From Pseudomonas duriflava (GTDB taxonomy: Bacteria; Pseudomonadota; Gammaproteobacteria; Pseudomonadales; Pseudomonadaceae), in contig NZ_VLKY01000002.1 of the NCBI RefSeq assembly GCF_007830155.1, forward strand, positions 186,001-250,000: DNA of 64,000 bases. The letters are read 5' to 3'. The position numbers and the translations under genes were made by a program. Shown here in pieces: positions 18,640 to 27,921 of the stretch (the stretch's first letter is position 1; every line of letters begins with the position of its first letter). The notes under the pieces were generated by a model, which saw nothing but the letters and a program-made list of their open reading frames with translations, did not search any database and was not told the origin of the DNA.

Positions 18640-19215
18640 ATGAACGACCCCTTGTTGCTTGATATTCCCGAACAGCTTGAAACCGAACGCCTCCGGCTCC
18701 GCGTACCCCATGCCGGCGACGGGCTCCAGATCTATGAAGCCATTGTAGAATCGCTCGAGGCGTTGCGCCGCTTTCCAGCTTCGCTGCCCTGGGCCTTGGC
18801 AGAGCCGTCGGTAAACAGCTCCGAACGCTTTAGCCGCCATGCCCACTCCAGCTTTGTTGCCCGTATATTTCTGACCTACCTGATTCTGGATAAGAAACTC
18901 GGCACCTTGATCGGCTGCGCCAGCCTGCATGACATCGACTGGCGAGTGCCCAAACTGGAAATGGGCTATTGGTGTCGAACCTCGCGTCAGGGCCAGGGTT
19001 ACGTTACCGAAGCGGTCAACGCCCTGGCTGAACTGGCCTTGGGACATTTGAAGGCGCAGCGTCTAGAAATTCGTACAGATGATGAAAACACCGCCTCCTG
19101 CCAGGTCTGCGAGCGGGCCGGCTTTACCTATGAAGGTACGCTTCGCTATGAGCGCCGGACATTGAATGGCCTCTTATGCAGTACACGCATTTATGCTCGC
19201 TGGCCTGATTGCTAG
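18640..19215 (+). CDS. GNAT acetyltransferase, RimJ/RimL type
   Basis: A 191-residue N-acetyltransferase. The start at 18640 has AAGGA at 6 bases, and a TTG two codons upstream is rejected. Family features are the opening LETERLRLRVP, GTLIGCASLHDIDW, the acetyl-CoA loop RQGQGYVTEAV and NTASCQVCERAGFTYEG. RimJ/RimL-like proteins acetylate ribosomal protein N-termini or small molecules; the target here is unknown. Confidence 0.88.
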   Translation: MNDPLLLDIPEQLETERLRLRVPHAGDGLQIYEAIVESLEALRRFPASLPWALAEPSVNSSERFSRHAHSSFVARIFLTYLILDKKLGTLIGCASLHDIDWRVPKLEMGYWCRTSRQGQGYVTEAVNALAELALGHLKAQRLEIRTDDENTASCQVCERAGFTYEGTLRYERRTLNGLLCSTRIYARWPDC

Positions 19216-19284
19216 CTACGGCTCCTTTCCAGCCAGGGCCGTTCCGGTGAACCCTGGCACACTGTTTTCAAGCAGGGGTCGCCC

Positions 19285-19722
19285 ATGGAGCTGATCGTGT
19301 TCATCGGCATCCAGGCGGCTGGCAAGTCAACGTTTTATCAGCGCTGCTTTTTTGATACACACGTCCGCATCAACCGGGACATGCTACGTACCAAACACCG
19401 GGAACGCGTTCTGCTGGAAGCCTGTTTGGCCGCCCGGCAGCGCCTTGTAGTCGACAATACCAATCCCACCGCAGCCGAACGGGCCCGCTATATTGCGCCA
19501 GCCCGGTCCGCCGGCTTTACCGTAAAGGGATACTTTTTCGAGCCGGACCCGCGTGGCTGTGAGGCTCGCAATCAGGCACGGGCGCGCCAGGTGCCTCCGG
19601 CCGGACTGTTCGGCACGCTCAAGCGCCTGGAGCGGCCGCACTATAGCGAAGGGTTCGATGAACTCTACCGTGTTGTGCTTCAGCCAGATGGCCGCTTCCG
19701 GATTTCGCCTTACCGACCGTAG
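19285..19722 (+). CDS. P-loop kinase, polynucleotide-kinase-like
   Basis: A 145-residue single-domain P-loop protein. Walker A is GIQAAGKST (about residues 8-16), with INRDMLRTK and LVVDNTNPT as the second motif (a kinase-type Walker B region) and an Arg-rich lid RNQARARQVP. The fold is that of the kinase half of bacterial Pnkp and of small AAA_33 kinases. The substrate is unknown. The gene stands alone on the plus strand. Confidence 0.8.
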   Translation: MELIVFIGIQAAGKSTFYQRCFFDTHVRINRDMLRTKHRERVLLEACLAARQRLVVDNTNPTAAERARYIAPARSAGFTVKGYFFEPDPRGCEARNQARARQVPPAGLFGTLKRLERPHYSEGFDELYRVVLQPDGRFRISPYRP

Positions 19723-19839
19723 CGTAGCTCGCCGCTCTTTTGCCTTGATGAGCGAACGATTCAGAGCGCCTGTGTTTCTTATGGACTAGGCCGTGAAAAC
19801 GCAGCCCATGCATTGTTGTTCATGCAGGAGGAGCACAGG

Positions 19840-20211
19840 ATGGTTGAAGTTGAATTTGAAGGTGACGATGTCATCTTTATAGTGAAAGGTATCCACAAGC
19901 TGTGGGCGTTAAAGAGTCAGCTAACGATTCCCCAAGCCCACATTTTGGCTGTCCGCCGAGACGATACGGTCTTGCACGCCTGGAAAGGCTGGAAGGCACC
20001 GGGCACCAAGATTCCCAACATCCTGACCGCGGGTACGTTCTACCTGGAAGGCGAGCAGGTCTTCTGGGATGTCAGCCATGCGGAGGGCGCCCTTGTGATC
20101 GACCTGGAAGATGAGCAGTACAAACGCCTGATTATCGAAGTCGAACATCCAGAAGCGGTAATCGAAGCCTTGGCCAGCGCTATCGAGCGCAACCGGGCGC
20201 AACGAGGCTAA
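19840..20211 (+). CDS. Hypothetical protein, PH-like beta-rich fold
   Basis: A 123-residue protein of unknown function. The start at 19840 (MVEVEFEGDD) follows AGGAGGAG by 6 bases; a TTG at 19813 is rejected. It is rich in beta strands with a C-terminal helix (PEAVIEALASAIERN), and the pattern with WKAPGTKIPNILTAGTF resembles bacterial PH-like domains. No membrane segment or signal peptide is present. Confidence 0.65.
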   Translation: MVEVEFEGDDVIFIVKGIHKLWALKSQLTIPQAHILAVRRDDTVLHAWKGWKAPGTKIPNILTAGTFYLEGEQVFWDVSHAEGALVIDLEDEQYKRLIIEVEHPEAVIEALASAIERNRAQRG

Positions 20212-20300
20212 CGGGGCGGCCTGGACAAAAAGGCAGGTGTACTTACAGGTCCCGATCTGCAAAGGTCCTCGTTTCCGCCCCATACAGAAAAGGACCTTCC

Positions 20301-20684
20301 ATGATCGTTGTTTACGGCATCGCTGCTCAACTCAATCCGCATAAGGCTCGGCTTTCCGAAGTGATCCACGGTTGCATGATGGAGGTGCTTGGCCTGCCAG
20401 AAGGCAAGCGTGCCCACCGCTTCGTACCGCTGGCCGCTGACGACTTCTACTACCCAAGCGATCGTTCACCGGCCTATACCGTCATTGAAATCAATATGAT
20501 GGAAGGCCGCCAGGTCGAAACGAAAAAGGCCCTGATCAAAGCGCTGTTCCAGCGTATCGAGTCCGAGTTGGCTATCACGCCGACCGACATCGAAATCACC
20601 ATCAAGGAACAGCCTGCCCACTGCTGGGGCTTTCGCGGTATTACAGGGGACGAAGCTCAGCTGAACTATGCTGTGCACGTATAA
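20301..20684 (+). CDS. Tautomerase-family protein lacking Pro1
   Basis: A 127-residue protein like the tautomerase_2 group: KARLSEVIHGCMMEVLGLP, then SPAYTVIEINMMEGR and the TDIEITIKEQPAHCWGFRG segment. The usual tautomerase keeps Pro directly after Met as the catalytic base. Here residue 2 is Ile, so the canonical mechanism is absent unless processing differs. It may bind a ligand or use another chemistry. A terminator follows. Confidence 0.75.
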   Translation: MIVVYGIAAQLNPHKARLSEVIHGCMMEVLGLPEGKRAHRFVPLAADDFYYPSDRSPAYTVIEINMMEGRQVETKKALIKALFQRIESELAITPTDIEITIKEQPAHCWGFRGITGDEAQLNYAVHV

Positions 20685-20690
20685 ACCTGA

Positions 20691-20712
20691 AGCGCCACTA
20701 CTACGTGGCGCT
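20691..20712 (+). terminator. Intrinsic terminator after the tautomerase-family gene
   Basis: A perfect 8-bp stem AGCGCCAC/GTGGCGCT with loop TACTAC is followed by CTTCTT. It lies 7 bases from the stop codon. Confidence 0.65.
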
Positions 20713-20774
20713 CTTCTTGCTTGAACGATACAGGGTGCTGTAAGCATAGCCCCTGCACGCTGTCGATCCTGACC

Positions 20775-21653
20775 TTAGCCGTCGAGCTTCTTATCTCCCT
20801 CTCTTTTGCCCTCGTCGGAGTGATGCTCGATCACGGCGTTAATCTCGGCGCCAAACAAGAGTACCGCCGACGAAATGTACAGGTACAACAACAGGATGAT
20901 AATCGTACCGATACTGCCGTACATAGCGTTGTAATTGCTGAAGTTCTGCACATAGTAGGCAAACCCCAGTGACGCGGCGATCCAGACGATAACGGCCAGG
21001 ACCGAGCCCGGAGTAATAAAGCGGAAGTCCTGTTCTACATCTGGCGCCACGTAATAGATAACGGCGACGGCCAGCATGAGCAGTATGACGGCCACTGGCC
21101 AGCGAGCCCAGGCCCATATAGTAATGAACATCTGTTCCAGCCCAATGTAGCCTGCCATCCAATTCAGGATTTGTGGCCCTGTCACCATCAGGGCAGCTGC
21201 TGAAATAAGCATCACGGCAAGGCCGATGGTATAGAGCACTGACAGCGGTAGCCGTTTCCAGATAGGCCGCCCTTCCTCGACATCGTAGGCCGTATTGAGT
21301 GCAGTCATTAGAGAGCGAACCGCCCCTGAGGCCGACCAAAGCGCAATAATAATCCCCACGGAAAGTAGGCCGCCCTTGTCACTCTGTTGTAGCTGGTCGA
21401 TAACTGGATTCACCTGCTCCAGCGCCTGGCCGGGCAATAGCAGGTTGGCCTGCTCACGGAGCCAGTCGAAGAAATTGGGCAGGTTGAGAAAGCCCACCAG
21501 CGAAATCAGGAAGAGGATGAAGGGAAACATCGAAAAGAATATCTGATAAGCCAGTGCTGACGCATAGGTCGTCATGTCATCGTCGCTGAATTCCTTGAGT
21601 GCCTTCTTGAACAGCGTAAACGCTCCCACCCCGCGCAGATTGAACCCTAACAT
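20775..21653 (-). CDS. YihY/BrkB-family inner-membrane protein
   Basis: A 292-residue protein with about six membrane helices, of the YihY/virulence factor BrkB family. Markers are DDMTTYASALAYQIFFSMFPF near the N-terminus, LWSASGAVRSLMTALNTAYD, and the C-terminal IILLLYLYISSAVLLFGAEIN. The start at 21653 is preferred because AGAGGTGAGAG precedes it; a GTG at 21710 has no such site. The family's biochemical role is unsettled, despite an old label as ribonuclease BN. Confidence 0.88.
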   Translation of the reverse strand: MLGFNLRGVGAFTLFKKALKEFSDDDMTTYASALAYQIFFSMFPFILFLISLVGFLNLPNFFDWLREQANLLLPGQALEQVNPVIDQLQQSDKGGLLSVGIIIALWSASGAVRSLMTALNTAYDVEEGRPIWKRLPLSVLYTIGLAVMLISAAALMVTGPQILNWMAGYIGLEQMFITIWAWARWPVAVILLMLAVAVIYYVAPDVEQDFRFITPGSVLAVIVWIAASLGFAYYVQNFSNYNAMYGSIGTIIILLLYLYISSAVLLFGAEINAVIEHHSDEGKREGDKKLDG

Positions 21654-22082
21654 TTCTCTCACCTCTCTCGTCTGTACGCTGCCTGGCGCCAAATCACCCT
21701 CAACCGTCACGACGGTTTGTAACTTCGAAGGAATAGCCTTGTAGCGATAGACCGAGGCGCATGACAGATGTCACCGCACGAATCGCTTCTGGAAACCGCA
21801 CCATAGACGGTCCGGCGCATATCTGTGCGTTATCACCCCGCCGGGATACTGTCTAGTACGCCGGTTTGCCAGGGCTAAAAGATCGGCTGGAAGGCCTGAC
21901 AAACGGGAAAAAATGTTCTGTCTCATCCTTAAAAACGCTTGAAATAGCGCTATTACTGAAGGAGGACCGGAGGCTCTAAGCCGCACCAGCCATCCGGTGC
22001 GTCTCCCCATCGATACATAGTGTTCGTTTGCAGGTCCTATCTGTGCTTCACCCAGACATATACCCAATGCAGGAGACGAGCG
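21654..22082. other. Divergent intergenic region between the yihY-like gene and a GST gene
   Basis: About 430 bases. I see no terminator, repeat or conserved promoter that I can name. It must contain promoters for both genes. Confidence 0.4.
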
Positions 22083-22811
22083 ATGCGTTACGAATTGCAC
22101 TACTGGCCGACCATCCAGGGCCGCGGAGAGTTTGTTCGCCTGGCCCTTGAAGAAGCCGGTGCCGATTATATAGACGTAGGTAACGGCTCCGAGGAAGAGG
22201 GGCTGGGCATACCGGCCATGGAGCCCTATCTGAGCGGCGAGGTTACCCCCTTCCCGCCGTTCGCCATGCCGTTTCTCAAGGCCGGCGACCTGATCGTGTC
22301 TCACGTTGCCAATATTCTGCAATTCCTTGGGCCACGACTGGGCCTGGTTCCGAACGACGAGGCCTTGCGCCTTTGGACGCATAGCCTGCAACTGACCCTG
22401 GCTGATTTCGTGTCCGAGGCGCATGACATGCATCATCCGATCGCCTCCTCGCTCTACTACGAAGATCAGCACGTGGAAGCCAAGCGCCGTGCGGAGTTCT
22501 TTATCAAGGAGCGTATTCCGAAATTTCTCGATTATTTCGAGCATGTGCTCGAAGGCAGCCCCAAGGGAGATACCTATCTGGTGGACGGCATGCTGACCTA
22601 TGCGGACCTGTCACTGTTCCAGGTTGTATCGGGCCTGCGCTATGCCCTGCCGCAGGCCATGCAAAGGATCGAAGTGGACATGCCGCGGGTCGTCATCCTG
22701 GTCGAACGGGTAGCGCAACGGCCTAACATTGCGGCCTATCTCGCCTCGGACAGGCGCCTGCCGCTCAACGAATCCGGGATCTTCAGACATTATCCGGAGT
22801 TGGATGAGTGA
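22083..22811 (+). CDS. Glutathione S-transferase, sigma/mu-like
   Basis: A 242-residue cytoplasmic GST. The opening MRYELHYWPTIQGRGEFVRL with the Tyr/Arg context is typical of sigma-like enzymes. The glutathione site includes LIVSHVANILQFLG, and the helical half has DFVSEAHDMHHPI and DGMLTYADLSLFQVV. AGGAGA lies before the start at 22083; upstream frame to 22020 is rejected. It is convergent with the aminotransferase gene. Confidence 0.88.
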   Translation: MRYELHYWPTIQGRGEFVRLALEEAGADYIDVGNGSEEEGLGIPAMEPYLSGEVTPFPPFAMPFLKAGDLIVSHVANILQFLGPRLGLVPNDEALRLWTHSLQLTLADFVSEAHDMHHPIASSLYYEDQHVEAKRRAEFFIKERIPKFLDYFEHVLEGSPKGDTYLVDGMLTYADLSLFQVVSGLRYALPQAMQRIEVDMPRVVILVERVAQRPNIAAYLASDRRLPLNESGIFRHYPELDE

Positions 22812-22826
22812 CCCGCTAAGCAATCA

Positions 22827-22858
22827 GCCCTGCATAAGACGTCTGTTACAGGCAGGGC
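22827..22858 (+). terminator. Candidate terminator between convergent genes
   Basis: A 7-bp stem GCCCTGC/GCAGGGC has an 18-base loop and is followed by CTTCCTCT. The long loop makes it weak. Confidence 0.35.
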
Positions 22859-22873
22859 CTTCCTCTAAAGGCG

Positions 22874-24040
22874 TTAGGCCAAGCGCTGCATCTGCCCGCC
22901 ACGCGTCTCCAGAGGCGAGTAGTGCGCCAAGGCGGCAGGGTCCTTTAGCACCGCGATGAATGCCTCACGGAATATACGCATGTCTTCCTCCGTGCCTACA
23001 CTAACTCGTACCCACGTAGGCCACGCTGGCCAGGTGCGCCCGATTACAACATTGCGCTTAGCCAGCGCGGCGATTACCTGCTGACCCGGATGCCCGGTAT
23101 CTACCATGAAACAGTTGGACTGTGATGCCGTACAGCTAAAGCCCTGCTTGCGCAGCCAGGCGAGGGTTTCGTCACGGACCTGTGCATTGAGGCGACGACG
23201 CTCGGGTACCAGTTGCCGGTCTTCCAGGCTGGCGATACCGCCCAGCATAGCGGATACCGGAATTGCGTTTTCGCCGCCAAACACTTCTAACTTTGCCAGG
23301 AGCGCTGGCTTACCGACTGCCAGACCCAAGCGGGCCCCGGCCATACCGTACAGTTTGGAGAACGTGTGCAGGACGATGACCTCGTCGTGCTCGACAGCCA
23401 GGTCCAGACAGCTTGGTTCATTGGACAAGTGAATGTAGGCTTCATCGATCATGAGGATACTGCCCTTCGGCTTGTTGGCCAGAGCAAACTCGATGCGCTG
23501 GCGAGACGTCACGGTGCCGGTGGGATTGTTCGGGTTGCAGATATAGATCAGCCCGGCTTGGCTGTCTGCCGCCAGCATAGCGGGAATGTCATGGGCATGA
23601 TCGACATCCAGCGGGACTTCATGCACAGGTGCGCCCTTGGCCCGCGCGGCCACCATAGCAGCCTCGTAGGAAGGATTTGCAACCACCAGGCTGCGCGTCC
23701 CGGTAAAGGCCATGACAGCGTACTGGAGGGGCTCGCTGGAGCCGCAGAAAGCATGAACATGATCCGAGGGGATCTTATGCTGCTGCGCGAACAACTCGAT
23801 CAAGCGCGTCTGACTCTCAAAATGATAACGACCACTCAAGCCAACACCCTGCTGCATCGCCTCAAGGGCCTTGGGAGAAGGACCAAGTGGGTTTTCGTTG
23901 TAATTAATGAGGATTTTGCTCTGGGGCTGGGCCTTAGAGACACTGTCGGCCGTTGCCAGGGAAGGTGTACCGAGTAGTGGAACAGCGGCGGAAGCCATAG
24001 CGGCCAGACTGACGAAAGAGCGACGAGAAAGATCGGTCAT
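22874..24040 (-). CDS. Tat-exported PLP aminotransferase, histidinol-phosphate aminotransferase fold
   Basis: A 388-residue fold-type I PLP enzyme with a twin-arginine signal: SRRSFVSLAA near residue 5, a hydrophobic stretch, and a cleavage site near ATA-D at about 31. The enzyme part has NPNNPTGT (about 169-176), DEAYIHL near 199 and the PLP lysine K229 in TFSKLYGMAG, as in HisC-like enzymes. Export means a periplasmic substrate. Known exported PLP enzymes of Pseudomonas are PvdN and PtaA in pyoverdine maturation; whether this is PtaA-like is inference. True HisC would be cytoplasmic. Confidence 0.85.
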   Translation of the reverse strand: MTDLSRRSFVSLAAMASAAVPLLGTPSLATADSVSKAQPQSKILINYNENPLGPSPKALEAMQQGVGLSGRYHFESQTRLIELFAQQHKIPSDHVHAFCGSSEPLQYAVMAFTGTRSLVVANPSYEAAMVAARAKGAPVHEVPLDVDHAHDIPAMLAADSQAGLIYICNPNNPTGTVTSRQRIEFALANKPKGSILMIDEAYIHLSNEPSCLDLAVEHDEVIVLHTFSKLYGMAGARLGLAVGKPALLAKLEVFGGENAIPVSAMLGGIASLEDRQLVPERRRLNAQVRDETLAWLRKQGFSCTASQSNCFMVDTGHPGQQVIAALAKRNVVIGRTWPAWPTWVRVSVGTEEDMRIFREAFIAVLKDPAALAHYSPLETRGGQMQRLA

Positions 24041-24476
24041 GCAGGCGGTTCCTTGTAGCGGTAATTAAAGGAGCAGCAGGACTGCCACACGCTCTGTGCA
24101 AACGCCGTACCCGCTCTAGAACGGCGATTTCATTAGAAAAACCCTACATCCGGACCATAGCTGCCGGGTTATGCCTCATGGCAGTGCAAAGGCTCGACCG
24201 AAGCGGTGCACACCTAGATACATCTTGAGTAGCTAGCTATAGATTGGTAGAACTAGTCGGAAGGAGTATTGCTAGACAAGCACTGCGTGCCTTTTACATT
24301 TAGCTCACGTGAAAAAAGGCCACCGTGAAAAGGTCACGCAGTAGGCCTCGCCACTATCCATACGGCCGGCGGGCCCCGCTCATTGGGGAACTGTCCAGAT
24401 GGGCCTGTCCAGGCTGACCTGCCAAGCACCACCGCTCGTACAATTTCCCAACTTCACCCTTAATAGCGAAGCCCTT
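24041..24476. other. Divergent intergenic region before the EamA exporter gene
   Basis: About 436 bases. A direct repeat CTGTCCAG occurs twice with a 14-base period (24391-24398 and 24405-24412), just upstream of the exporter start, and a 10-bp palindrome TAGCTAGCTA occurs near 24230. Neither can be assigned to a regulator. Confidence 0.45.
24391..24412 (+). promoter_or_regulatory. Direct repeat CTGTCCAG x2, possible operator
   Basis: Two identical 8-base units are separated by 6 bases, 65 bases upstream of the EamA exporter start. MocR/PdxR-type regulators often use direct repeats near exporter genes, but no such regulator is adjacent. Confidence 0.3.
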
Positions 24477-25400
24477 ATGTCCCATTCTTCCCTGGCTCAG
24501 GAATACCGCAGCCCGGCGACATCAGCACCCCTCGGTTTTATGGCCGCCTTTGTCACGGTTGCCATCTGGACCACCTGGATCATCAGCACCCGCTTCACCG
24601 TACATGCCGAGCATCCGGTCAGTGCCGAACTCCTGGCGTTTTTGCGCTTTAGCACAGCGGCCCTGCTCCTTTCCCCCTATTGGTGGCGGCTGCGTCCGGT
24701 ACCCAAGGGTATTTCACGCTGGGCACTGCTGGGGCTGCTGTTTGCCGGGATTCCCTACTTGGCTTCGGTCCTTCTGGGGCTGACTTACGCACCGGCGCTG
24801 GAAGCCGGGCCATTGCTAACGGGCAGCCTGCCGCTATTCGTAGCATTGCTCTCGGCGCTCTGCCTGGGTGAGCGCTTCACGCGGCTACGCCTCCTGGGGC
24901 TTGCCCTGATTGCCCTGGGGGTTGTGGCCATTACCGGACACGGCCTGTTCAACATGACCAGCGGAGCGTGGCGAGGGCACCTGATGATCTTGCTCGCGGC
25001 GCTGTCCTGGTCGATCTATACCGTGGCGTTCCGCAAGACTGGCCTGACCGGCACAGCCGCAGCAAGCTTTATCGCGTTCTGGTCCTTGATCCTGTGGGTG
25101 CCCTTCAACTGGCACGCCATCGTCACGGAGCTGAGTACCCTGCCCGTTACGGTACTGATCACGCAGGTCTTGATTCAGGGCGTTCTGGCGGGCATCGTGG
25201 CATTGATTACCTACGCCACGGCGGTCAGTCACCTGGGCGCCTCGCGCACGGCAGCCATTACAGCCATTACGCCTGCCAGCGCGACCTTGGCAGCGATCCT
25301 GGTACTGGGCGAAGTGCCCGGTCTGTTCGCCTTGATCGGCTGCGGCCTGCTCATGGTGGGTGTGGTACTTGCCAGTGGCGTGCTCAACCGTACAGCCTGA
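24477..25400 (+). CDS. EamA-type drug/metabolite exporter
   Basis: A 307-residue inner-membrane transporter with about ten helices in two EamA repeats. Markers are FLRFSTAALLLSPYW, PALEAGPLLTGSLPLFVALL and the second half ASRTAAITAITPASATLAAIL. The start MSHSSLAQEY at 24477 is preferred over an upstream in-frame ATG that adds 26 unrelated residues. It ends 15 bases before the monooxygenase gene and is probably its operon partner. Substrate is unknown. Confidence 0.88.
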   Translation: MSHSSLAQEYRSPATSAPLGFMAAFVTVAIWTTWIISTRFTVHAEHPVSAELLAFLRFSTAALLLSPYWWRLRPVPKGISRWALLGLLFAGIPYLASVLLGLTYAPALEAGPLLTGSLPLFVALLSALCLGERFTRLRLLGLALIALGVVAITGHGLFNMTSGAWRGHLMILLAALSWSIYTVAFRKTGLTGTAAASFIAFWSLILWVPFNWHAIVTELSTLPVTVLITQVLIQGVLAGIVALITYATAVSHLGASRTAAITAITPASATLAAILVLGEVPGLFALIGCGLLMVGVVLASGVLNRTA

Positions 25401-25415
25401 GCGTTGGGAGAGTTC

Positions 25416-26405
25416 ATGCGCGACGTGGCACATACCCGCCTATCCATTCTGGATCTTGCCCCAGTCAGTGTTGGCCAATCAGTCAGCGAAGCCCTGCGTA
25501 ATACGCTGGCCCTGGCAGAGTATGCGGATCGCTGGGGCTATCACCGCTATTGGCTCGCAGAGCATCACAACATGGACGGAGTCGCCGCCTCGGCCACAGC
25601 CGTATTGATCGGCCAGGTGGCCGCCCTGACCCGACGCATCCGCGTAGGGGCCGGTGGGGTGATGCTGCCCAACCATACACCACAGACCGTGGCCGAGCAG
25701 TTCGGTACGCTGGAAATCCTGTATCCGGGCCGCATTGACCTGGGACTTGGCCGGTCGCCCGGCGGGGATTACGCCACCATGGAGGCCTTGCGGGTGGACA
25801 TGATCAAGGCCAGCCGTGAATTTCCCGAGCGGGTACGCGACCTGTTGCAATGCCTTACTCGGCGCAGCGGCCCGGCGTTCAGTGCTCCTCCCGGCGAGGG
25901 CGCAAACGTTCCGGTCTGGCTGCTGGGCTCAAGCCTGGTCAGCGCTCGACTCGCTGCCGAGCTGGGCCTGCCGTATGCCTTTGCCGCCCAGTTTGCCCCG
26001 GCTCGTCTGCAAGAGGCGCTGGCGCTCTACCGGGAACGCTTTCAGCCGTCCGATTATCAACCGAGGCCCCGGGTCATTGTGGCCGCGCCAGTCGTTGCGG
26101 CTGATACAGATGAGCAAGCCCGGCATCTGGCACGCTCGATGTACCGGCGAACGCTGGACTGGGCACGCGGTGAATCCGGCCAGCTAAAACCGCCCTCTAC
26201 CGAACTGGATTGGAGCGACACCGAGCGCGCGGTCGTGGAGGAACACTATGTCGAAGCAATCATCGGAGGGCCGGATACCGTGCGTACCGGCTTGCAAGAC
26301 CTGCTGATTCGTACCGAAGCGAATGAACTCCTGATCCATACCGATACCTATGATTTCAAGGATCGGCTGCGGTCCTATGAGATCGTGAGTCAGATCAAGT
26401 CGTAG
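25416..26405 (+). CDS. LLM-class flavin-dependent oxidoreductase
   Basis: A 329-residue luciferase-like monooxygenase using reduced flavin. Family motifs are [12 protein letters not shown] near the N-terminus, [41 protein letters not shown] and [13 protein letters not shown] lies 5 bases before ATG 25416. It is very close to the upstream EamA exporter. The substrate is not predictable. Confidence 0.9.
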   Translation: MRDVAHTRLSILDLAPVSVGQSVSEALRNTLALAEYADRWGYHRYWLAEHHNMDGVAASATAVLIGQVAALTRRIRVGAGGVMLPNHTPQTVAEQFGTLEILYPGRIDLGLGRSPGGDYATMEALRVDMIKASREFPERVRDLLQCLTRRSGPAFSAPPGEGANVPVWLLGSSLVSARLAAELGLPYAFAAQFAPARLQEALALYRERFQPSDYQPRPRVIVAAPVVAADTDEQARHLARSMYRRTLDWARGESGQLKPPSTELDWSDTERAVVEEHYVEAIIGGPDTVRTGLQDLLIRTEANELLIHTDTYDFKDRLRSYEIVSQIKS

Positions 26406-26520
26406 ACGAGCCGCTATGGCGAGCATTAACGGTATAGCTATGTACGCTCAACCCACACGAGTCGGCCCTCTGTAATCGCTGAAGTGATAAGCTGGCTATC
26501 TATTGTCAGGAGAACCTCAA

Positions 26521-27048
26521 ATGACCTTGAACGAACTGAACAACCTTCCGGGCGTAACCGCTCAACCCGATACGGCCACGGCCGACTATGTGTACAACCA
26601 CACCATGATCCGGGTGAAAGACATCGAGAAATCGCTGGACTTCTACACCCGCGTCCTGGGCTTTACCGTACTGGAAAAGAAGGATTTCCCGGCTGCCAAG
26701 TTCAGCCTGTACTTTCTGGCGCTGATTGCAGACAAGTCGCAGATTCCGACCGACCCGGAAGAGCGTCACCGCTGGCGCAAGTCGATCTCCGGCCTGCTGG
26801 AGCTAACACACAACCACGGTACTGAAGACGACCCGGACTTCAGCTACCACAGTGGTAACAGCGATCCACGTGGCTTCGGCCACCTGTGCGTGGCGGTGCC
26901 GGATATCCACGCCGCCTGCGCTCGCTTCGAAGAGCTGGGCGTGTCTTTCCAGAAGCGCCTGACCGACGGCAGCATGAAGGACATTGCGTTCATCAAGGAC
27001 CCGGACGGCTATTGGGTCGAAATCATCCAGTTCACGCCTGTCGTGTAA
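26521..27048 (+). CDS. gloA: Lactoylglutathione lyase (glyoxalase I)
   Basis: Converts the methylglyoxal-glutathione hemithioacetal to lactoylglutathione. The 175-residue protein has the four metal ligands of the family: H27, E94, H121 and E167 (in [25 protein letters not shown] and YWVEIIQF). The length and the loop of about 40 residues between strands are those of the zinc-type long enzyme (like the human and P. aeruginosa GloA3 forms), unlike the short nickel type of E. coli. AGGAGA precedes the start. Confidence 0.94.
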   Translation: MTLNELNNLPGVTAQPDTATADYVYNHTMIRVKDIEKSLDFYTRVLGFTVLEKKDFPAAKFSLYFLALIADKSQIPTDPEERHRWRKSISGLLELTHNHGTEDDPDFSYHSGNSDPRGFGHLCVAVPDIHAACARFEELGVSFQKRLTDGSMKDIAFIKDPDGYWVEIIQFTPVV

Positions 27049-27094
27049 CGAAACGCCCAGGGCACCGCATCTTCAGTCGGCGCCCTGGAGTGGC

Positions 27095-27126
27095 TCATAA
27101 GACGGCTCGCCCGAGTCGTCTTATGA
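27095..27126. terminator. Long inverted repeat between gloA and an alpha carbonic anhydrase gene
   Basis: Arms of 15 bases (TCATAAGACGGCTCG and CGAGTCGTCTTATGA) pair with one G-T and a 2-base centre. It lies between convergent genes and probably terminates both. There is no T run. A CAGGGC/GCCCTG hairpin precedes it. Confidence 0.5.
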
Positions 27127-27144
27127 ACCTTCAATATCATCAAC

Positions 27145-27921
27145 TCATTCCTCATCAACCAAACGTGCATTCAACTGCTGCGTAGGCCGGTGATTGTCTG
27201 GAAACAGCGTGCGAAACCGCTCGATCTGCTGATGAGATAATTCGATGGGCTGTTCGAACACTACCCACTGCACGGATTCGGTACAGGGTGGCGTTGTCAG
27301 CGAGCCCTGATAAGTAACGTGCCTGGCAGTACCCTTCCCGGGTAACAAGCGGCCCAGGTCAGGATCGCTCTTACCCGTCAGGTGGACCTCTCTGCCCTCC
27401 TCCCGTGGGAGGCGCTTCCATAGCGCCGCCAGCTCCTGATTCTCCTTGCCTTCCTTGATCATCAGACCCACCACCAGAAGATGGCCGTTCTTGTCCTGAT
27501 TAACCAGATGCATTTCCATTGGATAGGCCTGGTGATTGAACTGGTGCTCGCTGGGGGTATGGAAGTGAAACTGGACCAGGTGATAGTTATCGCCCTTGTA
27601 CGTCAGCAGATCTTTCCCGCTGGGCGTGGCCTGGATCGTATGGCCATTGTTGATCATGGTGAGCGAGCTGCGCATATAGGCGATCTTGAGATTCTGGGTG
27701 TTGGCCTTGTGGTGAACGCCATGATGCAGATCGATATCGATAGGCGACTGAGCCGTTCCCTTGGCACAGAGCGCATTTTCCAGGGACGACCCTACTTCAG
27801 CCCAATGCTCGGGGCCGCTCTGCCCTTGATAAGTCCACTGGCTGCTAGCGGCCAGGACCGGCAAAGGCAGGCTGAACAGAAGGGACACGAGCAGATGACG
27901 AGATAGCCGACGCGTTGCCAT
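27145..27921 (-). CDS. Alpha-class carbonic anhydrase, periplasmic
   Basis: Hydrates CO2 to bicarbonate outside the cytoplasm. The 258-residue protein has a signal peptide of about 24 residues (ending VLAA). The zinc ligands are H119, H121 and H138 (in FHFHTPSEH and MEMHLV), and the family lines QSPIDI and SLTTPPCTESV are present. Length matches bacterial alpha enzymes. It is separate from the beta enzyme at 31941. Confidence 0.94.
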   Translation of the reverse strand: MATRRLSRHLLVSLLFSLPLPVLAASSQWTYQGQSGPEHWAEVGSSLENALCAKGTAQSPIDIDLHHGVHHKANTQNLKIAYMRSSLTMINNGHTIQATPSGKDLLTYKGDNYHLVQFHFHTPSEHQFNHQAYPMEMHLVNQDKNGHLLVVGLMIKEGKENQELAALWKRLPREEGREVHLTGKSDPDLGRLLPGKGTARHVTYQGSLTTPPCTESVQWVVFEQPIELSHQQIERFRTLFPDNHRPTQQLNARLVDEE

